Source: Brevibacterium limosum
Lineage (GTDB): Bacteria; Actinomycetota; Actinomycetes; Actinomycetales; Brevibacteriaceae
Assembly (NCBI RefSeq): GCF_011617705.1
Contig: NZ_CP050154.1
Location: 3,906,001-3,970,000 of the forward strand
DNA: 64,000 nt
Direction: 5' to 3'
Position numbers and translations under genes: made by a program. A model generated the notes under the pieces. The model ran no database searches, was not told where the DNA came from, and saw only the letters and a list, made by a program, of their open reading frames with translations. Position 1 is the stretch's first letter. Every line of letters starts with the position of its first letter. Below, piece by piece: positions 9,098 to 15,386 of this stretch.

Positions 9098-10195
9098 CTA
9101 AGCGAGGTAGCGTTTCACAGTTTCTCGGATTGTCTCAGCATGAAGGTAGATCTCGTCGAGCCCCTCGATCGGATGCCTGGTCTCGACCTTGTCGGCGTCA
9201 AAAGTTCCCAGGTATTTCTGCTTCTTGCCATTGAAGTGAAGGCGGGCGATCGGTTTTCGATTGTTATCGTCCAAGAGCACAGCGAAGTAGGACTTCGCAT
9301 CACGCTGCGCCACTCTTTCGGGCTTCACATCACTGCAACCGATGGCCTTGACGATCTGATAGCCTTCGAGCTCTTCCAAAGTGGTTTCGATCTCTGGATC
9401 TCGTTCTAGATCAGCCTCTGCGACGGCTTCACTGGAGACGGCCTCAGGATGAGTGGAACTATCGACCGGGGTGGCGTAGGACGCGCCCAAAGCCGTCTTC
9501 AGACGGTCATTCACCTGCTCATTGAGAAACTGCTTGGCGGCTTTGGCGACCAGTTGGGTGAACTGTGCTTTCGTGTCCTGGGTGAACCGCCCGTCATAGA
9601 CTCTGCCGGTGAAGAGACGAACGAACGATTCGTCGGGGTCCTTGAACTGTGCAGCGATCTCGCGCTTGATCGCTCCGACGTACTTGAGTTCTTCTGCTGC
9701 GCTGATGACCGAGTCGAGGTCGAAGTTCTCTTTCGAGAGTTTGCGCAACTCCGGAAGCAAGGTCTCGTCGACATCGTTGAGATCGAGCACCAAGAACGGC
9801 CGGTCGTCCATTTTATTCGGCGCATCGAGGTCGGTGTAGAAGTTGTACACCTCACCGTTCGTCAACACCGCTATCCGAGCATTGGTGACTGAAAAGTATC
9901 GGAACAGCTGCGAAGCGTGCTCGATCTTCAGTACATCGTTCGACTTCTTACACTCGATGAGCATCTGAACCTCGCCATCGCGCATGATGGCATAGTCGAC
10001 CTTCTCTCCACGTTTGACTCCAACGTCAGCAGTGAATTCGGGGACGACCTCAAGCGGGTTGAAGATGTCATAGCCGAGAATCGTCGAAATGAAAGGCATG
10101 ACGAATGCGTTCTTCGTTGCCTCTTCTGTCTGAATGGCGTCTCGCTGATTCTCCACTTTCGACGCCAGTGCGCCTAGACGCTCCGCAAACTCCAT
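9098..10195 (-). CDS. stand-alone type I restriction R N-terminal (HSDR_N) nuclease-like protein
   Basis: A 365-residue protein whose first ~160 residues match the N-terminal nuclease domain of HsdR: VDYAIMRDGEVQMLIECKKS carries the PD-(D/E)xK core with D67 and E81-x-K83, followed by HASQLFRYFSVTNARIAVLTNG, typical of this domain. No helicase motor follows; the C-terminal half (residues ~240-365) is a different small domain ending near the stop. Such solitary HSDR_N proteins are widespread and may be nucleases in defence or prophage contexts. ATG at 10195 has TGGAG 6 bases ahead. No hsdS or hsdM is nearby, so it is not part of a classical type I system here. Confidence 0.8.
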   Translation of the reverse strand: MEFAERLGALASKVENQRDAIQTEEATKNAFVMPFISTILGYDIFNPLEVVPEFTADVGVKRGEKVDYAIMRDGEVQMLIECKKSNDVLKIEHASQLFRYFSVTNARIAVLTNGEVYNFYTDLDAPNKMDDRPFLVLDLNDVDETLLPELRKLSKENFDLDSVISAAEELKYVGAIKREIAAQFKDPDESFVRLFTGRVYDGRFTQDTKAQFTQLVAKAAKQFLNEQVNDRLKTALGASYATPVDSSTHPEAVSSEAVAEADLERDPEIETTLEELEGYQIVKAIGCSDVKPERVAQRDAKSYFAVLLDDNNRKPIARLHFNGKKQKYLGTFDADKVETRHPIEGLDEIYLHAETIRETVKRYLA

Positions 10196-10572
10196 AATAT
10201 CTCCATTCAAACGTCATCAATAGTATCCGTAAGTTTCACTGTAACCCGGCTTGCGCCCCGAAGTGCCACAGGGTCAATGGCGAAACAGCACGATCACGTG
10301 GAAGGAGGAGACTGACACAGATCTCGACGGATTCCAGTTCCGCTTGAGTCGCTCGGCGATCTCCACGCTTCACACAACCAAAGCACTTATACGTTCAGGG
10401 GCTCGCGTTTCGCCGAGAGCCGGAGAGTTGCTGCCATGTCAGAGCTGACCGCCCTGCCGACGCAGACCGAACACTCGAACGACTCCGAGGAAGCCTTTTC
10501 CACACGGCCCGGCGTGGGAGCCCTGGACTGGCCGGCTAGAGCCCGGCTGAGCTCGTCGAAACCCGGCTGATT
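10196..10572. other. intergenic stretch with one possible 44-codon ORF
   Basis: About 375 bases between the nuclease gene and the HepT gene. An ATG at 10436 on the plus strand, preceded by GGAGAG, opens a 44-residue reading frame ending at 10570 (MSELTALPTQTEHSND...). It resembles no family I recognise and may be the truncated start of a lost gene. The rest shows no convincing coding bias, RNA or repeat. Confidence 0.3.
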
Positions 10573-10968
10573 TCACTCTCCGTAGCTGAGCAGCCTCTCG
10601 ACAAGTTCTGGTACATTCCTTGTCACTGTTTCCCAGAAAATGTCATCGTTCATCGACGCATAACCGGCGTGAGCGACGATATTCCTCATCGTTCGGATCG
10701 CGTTGATCTCGTCATCGGTCAGCATGGCCGCCCACGGCCCGAACTCAGGTCGTTCGGTGAGCGAGGCCAGACGAATGATCAGCATGCTCGCAACGTCGTA
10801 GGCATCCGTGCCGTCAGCGAACTCGGCACGTGATCTCGACGCAACCGACCGGGCGCGAAGGAGAATCTGCGACAGTTCACGCCGAATGTTCTCCTCATCA
10901 TGCCCCCGAAAACGCTTCACCCGTCGAGGCCGGAGGGGATACGGATTGTCCGTGAGCTCGAAGTTCAT
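10573..10968 (-). CDS. HepT-like HEPN ribonuclease toxin
   Basis: A 131-residue helical protein with the HEPN catalytic signature R-x4-H: R95 and H100 in RTMRNIVAHAGY, followed by the Tyr typical of HepT. HepT proteins are RNases that, when released from their nucleotidyltransferase partner, cut RNA and stop growth; the partner AMPylates the Tyr near the active site. The preceding helices (ENIRRELSQILLRARSVAS) have the usual HEPN length. Its ATG shares one base with the stop of the upstream antitoxin gene (TGATG), so the two are produced together. The N-terminal 25 residues, rich in Arg and Pro, are an unusual extension. Confidence 0.82.
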   Translation of the reverse strand: MNFELTDNPYPLRPRRVKRFRGHDEENIRRELSQILLRARSVASRSRAEFADGTDAYDVASMLIIRLASLTERPEFGPWAAMLTDDEINAIRTMRNIVAHAGYASMNDDIFWETVTRNVPELVERLLSYGE

Positions 10969-11438
10969 CAGACGAGCACCGCTTCTTCCAACGCGGTCCA
11001 GTGTGGCGGGAAGGTTCCAGTGTCGACGATGACCTCGGCCGGAAAGCCAGTGATCCGACGGACGTCATCGCTGAAGTTGGCGATGTCGAACATCGTTACC
11101 CCTTCGTCCGGCGTGACGAGAAGGTCGATATCGCTGCCAAACCCGTCCTCACCACGTGCGACCGAGCCGAATACTCTGACATTTCGGAGCCCGCGATTCG
11201 CCGCGGCCCTCCTGACCAAATGGAACGAGCGAGCTAGCGCGAGATTCGGCCGATAGTCTGCAGCTTTCAATACACGTTCGAGCATGTCAGAGGAGACATT
11301 CCGATTGCCCGACTCCATCTGCGCCAGGCTCGACTGGCTCAAACCCGCGCGCCGCGCCAACTCGGTCTGAGTGACTCCCAGATCGAGACGCGCCTCGCGA
11401 ATGAGTTCGCCCGGATTGTCCGAATGGAACCGTCCCAT
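10968..11438 (-). CDS. XRE-family HTH fused to MntA-like minimal nucleotidyltransferase (antitoxin)
   Basis: A 156-residue fusion. Residues 10-62 are a Cro/CI-type helix-turn-helix (ELIREARLDLGVTQTELARR, then AGLSQSSLAQMESGNR); residues 85-150 are a minimal nucleotidyltransferase with VRVFGSVARGEDGFGSDIDL (GSxARG at 91-96, metal Asp 103 and 105). MntA antitoxins silence HepT by transferring AMP to it; the added DNA-binding domain would let this one repress its own promoter. The start at ATG 11438 is favoured because a -10 box sits 7 bases upstream, giving a leaderless message. Overlaps the toxin gene by one base. Horizontal transfer is plausible given the neighbouring nuclease and Fic remnant. 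Confidence 0.82.
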   Translation of the reverse strand: MGRFHSDNPGELIREARLDLGVTQTELARRAGLSQSSLAQMESGNRNVSSDMLERVLKAADYRPNLALARSFHLVRRAAANRGLRNVRVFGSVARGEDGFGSDIDLLVTPDEGVTMFDIANFSDDVRRITGFPAEVIVDTGTFPPHWTALEEAVLV

Positions 11439-11439
11439 A

Positions 11440-11459
11440 CACAGCATTATAGCGCTGTG
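11440..11459 (-). promoter_or_regulatory. leaderless promoter overlapped by a candidate autoregulatory operator
   Basis: The minus strand reads TATAAT at 11451-11446, ending 7 bases before the antitoxin ATG. The -10 box is enclosed by an inverted repeat: CACAGC at 11440-11445 and GCTGTG at 11454-11459, with an 8-base spacer. An XRE-domain protein bound there would block RNA polymerase, which fits autorepression by the fused HTH-nucleotidyltransferase. Confidence 0.55.
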
Positions 11460-11666
11460 CAATGGGTGGCGGCAGGTCGGGTCATCGACTCGATGCCTGC
11501 TGAACATAGGGTGACTTATGCAACCATTCACCGAGCACTCGGCGAACTCGTCGATGCGGGAATTCTGCGAAAGACCAAGAACCACAAGGAGAAGATCGTC
11601 TGCTTAACGGCTGACCAACATCTCACCTACGTGGAGCTCTCCGAAGCCCGACGCCGCAGACATTGA
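11460..11666 (+). pseudogene. remnant of a Fic-family protein (C-terminal winged HTH only)
   Basis: The plus-strand frame ending at 11666 reads RVTYATIHRALGELVDAGIL, then RKTKNHKEKIV and a basic end. This is the winged helix-turn-helix that closes many Fic-domain AMPylases. The catalytic Fic core (HPFxxGNGR) is absent, and sequence upstream of about 11460 belongs to the antitoxin promoter. I read it as the tail of a gene cut off when the toxin-antitoxin pair arrived or by deletion. An intact small DNA-binding protein is a weaker alternative, as no ribosome site is evident. Confidence 0.5.
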
Positions 11667-11706
11667 CCCTCATTCGGGGATATCCGGCCGGATCGGCCCG
11701 ACCCTC

Positions 11707-12027
11707 TCAGGCCATCGAGAGGAAGAGCTTCTCAAGCTCTTCGGTGCGCACTTCGTCCTCGTCATCTTCGAGGCAGTCCCGCAGAGCCGTCGAAATGATG
11801 AGGAATCCCGCCCGGTCGAGGGCCTTCGAAACCGCCGAGAGCTGATGAATGACGTCGCGGCAGTGGTTTCCGTCCTCCACCGCGGTGATCACCGCCCCGA
11901 GCTGCCCCTGCGCCCGGCGCAGCCGATTGAGGATCTTCTTCTGCGCGTCGGGGTCGGCGAGCATGCGCCCTCCCGGGTCACCATCAGCGCCCTTCGGCTC
12001 AGTCCGGGCCGCGTCGCGTTCGCTCAT
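11707..12027 (-). CDS. CsoR/FrmR-family repressor, CstR-like
   Basis: A 106-residue all-helical DNA-binding protein of the CsoR family: KKILNRLRRAQGQLGAVITA, then GNHCRDVIHQLSAVSKALDR and a final ALRDCLED. Family members repress until metal, formaldehyde or sulfane sulfur binds. C56 and C85 are the two conserved thiols, but the His four residues before the second Cys that completes the Cu(I) site of CsoR is Ala here, as in the persulfide sensor CstR. ATG 12027 has GAAAGGA ahead. It is divergent from a Cys-rich small protein with tandem operators between. Persulfide/thiol sensing is an inference from the missing His; another metal is possible. Confidence 0.87.
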   Translation of the reverse strand: MSERDAARTEPKGADGDPGGRMLADPDAQKKILNRLRRAQGQLGAVITAVEDGNHCRDVIHQLSAVSKALDRAGFLIISTALRDCLEDDEDEVRTEELEKLFLSMA

Positions 12028-12060
12028 CGTCGTCCTTTCACATCCTGAATGTTGACATCC

Positions 12061-12104
12061 AATATACCCCTCCGGGTATATTTGAGCCATACCCCCTTGG
12101 GTAT
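12061..12104. promoter_or_regulatory. tandem CsoR-family operators between divergent genes
   Basis: Two GC-core inverted repeats lie between the repressor and the small Cys-rich gene. Site 1, 12061-12082: AATATACCC, 4 bases, GGGTATATT (9-base arms). Site 2, 12089-12104: ATACCC, 4 bases, GGGTAT. Their centres are 25 bases apart. ATACCC-N4-GGGTAT is the recognised operator style for CsoR/CstR/FrmR repressors. TTGACA at 12052-12057 followed by TATATT at 12077-12082 could be the plus-strand promoter covered by site 1. Confidence 0.7.
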
Positions 12105-12155
12105 TCGGAAGCAACGATGAATAGTCCAGCAATGGCCGAAGAAGGAGACAGACAC

Positions 12156-12341
12156 ATGTGTCGAGCAGCGACGTGCCGAGTGTGCGGAAAGACCACGTGG
12201 GCAGGATGCGGGCAGCACGTCCAGTCGGTGAAGAGTACGGTTCCGGCGGGCCAGTGGTGCAACGGCAAGCACACCCCGGCCGAAGAGGACGCAGCCCGAG
12301 CGGCCAAACCCGGCTTCTTCGCCCGCCTCTTCGGCCGCTGA
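12156..12341 (+). CDS. small Cys/His-rich protein of unknown function
   Basis: A 61-residue protein with five cysteines (2, 7, 10, 18, 35) and two histidines (21, 39): CRVCGKTTWAGCGQHV and AGQWCNGKH are the conserved parts, which I recall as a recurring actinobacterial small-protein family. It ends in a basic amphipathic stretch, KPGFFARLFGR, that could touch the membrane. The ATG at 12156 is preceded by GAAGGAG; an in-frame ATG at 12117 is also possible but lacks a site. Its position under CsoR-family operators suggests it binds metal or reacts with thiol/persulfide species, an inference only. Confidence 0.7.
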   Translation: MCRAATCRVCGKTTWAGCGQHVQSVKSTVPAGQWCNGKHTPAEEDAARAAKPGFFARLFGR

Positions 12342-12356
12342 TCGCGGCACGGCCCG

Positions 12357-13808
12357 TCAGCCCCAGCCGGGGACGACGAAGACCAGCCAAGTGACGATAG
12401 GAGCGATGACGACCATCGAGAAGCCCCACACCATCAGCTGCTTGAACACCTTGTCCCGCTGATCCTCCGGAGAGTTGGCGACGACGAGCGCACCCGAGGT
12501 CGAGAACGGTGACGAATCGACGACCGAGGACGAGATCGCGAGAGCAATGATCAACCCGATCTCGCCGACACTGCCGGTGAGCAGGAAGGGCACCGCCAAC
12601 GGGATGAGAGCACCGAGGATGCCCGTCGTCGACGCGAACGCCGAAACCACCGCCCCGATGAAGCAGATGATGAGCGCGGCGAAGAGAGGCGCACCCATTC
12701 CGGCGACCTGATCACCCAGCCAGTCAATCGTGCCCAGCCGCTCCATGAGCTCGACGTAGGTGACGATGCCGCAGATGAGCAGGACGGTCGGCCAGGCGAT
12801 TTTGCTGACCGCACCCTTGCTGATCCGGGGCGAGAAGAACGAGATGATCACGGCGATGCTGATCGCGGTGAACCCGACGTCCTGATTGAGCGGCGGAACG
12901 ACCATGACTGCGAGGACAACGAGTCCGATGAGGGTGACGATCCTGTTCCTGTCGAGACTGGTCACGGTGATGTCGTCGTCGCTGTCCTTGACCATCGTCG
13001 TCTGAACCGACCGGCGAGCAGCCCGTCGTTCGGGATCGTGATAGGGAGCAGGCGACCCGCCTCGGGGACTGTCGCCGCCATCCCGCGGCTCGCCGGATCC
13101 GCCCGGCAGTTCGCCACCCGATGCCGCTCCCGAATCAGCTGCCACACCGCCTTCGGCCCCAGCACCGCCTTTGTCCTCGAGGCCGTGGCCGCGGTCTCGC
13201 TTGCCCAGCAGGTCGCGTCCGCCGAAGAGGAAGAAGCAGATGAAGCCGAGAATGACGTTGAAGACGAAGGATGCGAGGAAGAGCAGAACCGGGCTTCCCG
13301 GCAGATCATTGCGCTCCACGACCTGATTGGTGATCGTGCCGAAGATGCTCAGCGGAGAGAAACCGCCGGCGGTCGCACCGTTGATGACCATCAGGCCCAT
13401 GAGAAGTGGTCGGATACCGTACCTCCGCGAGAAGCCCATGCCCATCGGAGCGATGATCGCGATGGCGGCCGGCACGACCGAGCCGAAGCCCGAAAGCAGC
13501 GCCGTGACGACGAAGAACACCCACGGAATGAGCGCAATCCGCCCACCGACTGCCTTGACGAGTATGTGGACGATCCAATCGACCGTCCCGTTGTCCTTCG
13601 CCAAGGCGAAGAGATACGTGACTCCGACGAGGATGAGGAAGAGATCGGCGGGGAATCCCGACAGCAGGGTGTCGACGTCCTCCCCCAGCACGAAGGTGCC
13701 GAACAGGAAGGTCGCCATGAGAGCGAGCGCACCCATATGGACCGAAACGAAGGTGGCGATGACGAACAAAGCCACAAGGACGAGTATCGAAGCTATTTCC
13801 AATGACAC
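12357..13808 (-). CDS. MatC/SLC13-like dicarboxylate permease
   Basis: A 483-residue inner-membrane transporter with about twelve hydrophobic segments. The N-terminus (VHMGALALMATFLFGTFVLG) resembles the MatC N-terminal family of malonate/dicarboxylate carriers, and both halves carry short conserved loops with Pro/Ser/Asn (INGATAGGFSPLSIFGTITN and SSSVVDSSPFSTSGALVVAN) that form the substrate site in ion-transporter-type permeases. Between the halves (about residues 205-285) lies a charged Gly/Ser-rich linker, longer than usual. GTG 13808 has TAGGAG 6 bases ahead. It is divergent from the 2-hydroxyacid/CoA-transferase operon starting at 14216, whose substrate it probably imports. Confidence 0.85.
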   Translation of the reverse strand: MSLEIASILVLVALFVIATFVSVHMGALALMATFLFGTFVLGEDVDTLLSGFPADLFLILVGVTYLFALAKDNGTVDWIVHILVKAVGGRIALIPWVFFVVTALLSGFGSVVPAAIAIIAPMGMGFSRRYGIRPLLMGLMVINGATAGGFSPLSIFGTITNQVVERNDLPGSPVLLFLASFVFNVILGFICFFLFGGRDLLGKRDRGHGLEDKGGAGAEGGVAADSGAASGGELPGGSGEPRDGGDSPRGGSPAPYHDPERRAARRSVQTTMVKDSDDDITVTSLDRNRIVTLIGLVVLAVMVVPPLNQDVGFTAISIAVIISFFSPRISKGAVSKIAWPTVLLICGIVTYVELMERLGTIDWLGDQVAGMGAPLFAALIICFIGAVVSAFASTTGILGALIPLAVPFLLTGSVGEIGLIIALAISSSVVDSSPFSTSGALVVANSPEDQRDKVFKQLMVWGFSMVVIAPIVTWLVFVVPGWG

Positions 13809-14215
13809 AATTCGCTCCTATGCGATGTGTTGATCAGTCGGAATCGACCTCATTGCCGCCTCCGACATTCCACAATGTGGAAATCCAGCCGCACTTTAAT
13901 GAAAGTCTGCCCCGAGGGGTAAATGACCGTCAAGACCCCGACTTCACTTTCCCGAAGAATAGGAATATGCATACCGAGAATCGAACTCACAGCGAAGAAA
14001 CCGACCCCTCAGATATAGATGTTCCCAGGTCAACCATGTCAGAATAGTGGAATACCGCGAGGCGAAAACGCGAACCGGACCCCTCACGGCCAAGCCGCCG
14101 ACCGCCGAATAATCTCCATTCCGATATCTGGAAAGACCATTCTCCAAGCGATTTCCCTGTGGTAGCGTAAAATGAAATCGATGTACCGCATCGTGGAATC
14201 AGAGAGGATTCTTCA
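13809..14215. promoter_or_regulatory. divergent promoter region with a 15-bp palindrome
   Basis: 407 bases of relatively AT-rich sequence separating the permease (minus) from the aminotransferase operon (plus). At 13868-13882 the sequence TTCCACA-A-TGTGGAA is a perfect palindrome about 60 bases upstream of the permease start, a plausible operator. GAGAGG at 14201-14206 is the ribosome site of the operon. TAAAAT at 14168-14173 is a possible -10 box for the operon. No ORF in this stretch looks coding. Confidence 0.45.
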
Positions 14216-15379
14216 ATGAGCAGCAGCGGACGGCATTTCCTTCAGATCCCGGGACCGAGCAACGTCCCCGACAGCGTTCTCCACGCGATTTCCATGCCCA
14301 CGATCGACCATCGAGGACCGGCATTCAAAGATCTCTTCAGCCATGTCCTCGCCGGCATGGCCGACGTCTTCGGAACCACCAACCAGGTGGTCATCTATCC
14401 GGCGACCGGAACCGGAGCCTGGGAAGCAGCTCTCGTCAACACGCTGAGCCCGGGCGACGAGATCCTCTGCTACGAGACCGGACACTTCTCGTCCCTGTGG
14501 AAGTCCATGGCCGAGAAGTGGGGACTCGAACCGACCGTCATCTCCGGCGACTGGCGCACCGGCGCGGATCCGCAGAAGATCGGCGAAGCCCTCGCCGCCG
14601 ACCGCGACCATCGGTTCAAAGCCGTCTGCGTCGTTCACAACGAGACCTCGACCGGTGTCACCAGCCGGATCCCCGAGATCCGGAAGGCCATCGATGACGC
14701 TGACCACCCGGCACTGTTCCTCGTCGACACGATCTCCTCACTCGGCTCGGTCGACTACCGTCACGACGAGTGGCGCGTCGACGTCACGGTCTCCGGTTCG
14801 CAGAAGGGCCTCATGCTCCCCCCGGGACTGTCCTTCAACGCCGTCAGCGACAAAGCCCTCGCCGCTCACGAGGCATCGACGATGCCGAAGTCCGTGTGGA
14901 ACTGGTCGGAGATGCTCGCCGCCGGCAGAAACGGGATGACCCCGTACACCCCGAGCACGAACCTCCTCTACGGACTCAAGGAGTCTCTGCGACTGCTCAA
15001 CGAGGAGGGGCTGAACAACGTCTTCGACAGACACGAACGCTTCGGGCGGGCGACCCGAGCCGCAGTCGAGACCTGGGGTCTCGAAGTGCTGTGCACGAAC
15101 GAGTCCGAGTACTCCCCGGTCCTCACGGCCGTCGTCATGCCCGACGGATACGAGGCCGACGAACTGCGCGCGATCATCCTCGACCGTTTCGATATGTCGC
15201 TGGGCGCGGGCCTGTCCAAGCTGCAGGGAAAGGTCTTCCGGATCGGCCACCTCGGCGATCTCAATGATCTCACCCTCGCCGGCGCCCTCGCCGGCGTCCA
15301 GATGGGACTCCAGCTGGCTGGGGTGAAGATCGACCCTGCCGGACTCGGCGCCGCCCACGACGTCCTCCGCGACAGCTGA
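14216..15379 (+). CDS. serine--glyoxylate aminotransferase-like PLP enzyme
   Basis: A 387-residue class-V aminotransferase (SgaA/AGXT type), which converts glyoxylate plus an amino acid such as serine to glycine plus an oxoacid. Visible: IPGPSNVPDSVLHAISMPTIDHRGPAF, the family opening (quoted in part), NETSTGV, LFLVDTISSLG with the cofactor Asp, and SGSQKGLMLPPG with PLP Lys 197. Length is normal. It heads an operon with a FAD/Fe-S 2-hydroxyacid dehydrogenase (7-base gap), a CoA-transferase and an enoyl-CoA hydratase, so glyoxylate or a related oxoacid is probably made in the same pathway. Alanine or another amino donor is possible. Confidence 0.88.
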   Translation: MSSSGRHFLQIPGPSNVPDSVLHAISMPTIDHRGPAFKDLFSHVLAGMADVFGTTNQVVIYPATGTGAWEAALVNTLSPGDEILCYETGHFSSLWKSMAEKWGLEPTVISGDWRTGADPQKIGEALAADRDHRFKAVCVVHNETSTGVTSRIPEIRKAIDDADHPALFLVDTISSLGSVDYRHDEWRVDVTVSGSQKGLMLPPGLSFNAVSDKALAAHEASTMPKSVWNWSEMLAAGRNGMTPYTPSTNLLYGLKESLRLLNEEGLNNVFDRHERFGRATRAAVETWGLEVLCTNESEYSPVLTAVVMPDGYEADELRAIILDRFDMSLGAGLSKLQGKVFRIGHLGDLNDLTLAGALAGVQMGLQLAGVKIDPAGLGAAHDVLRDS

Positions 15380-15386
15380 GCCGGTC

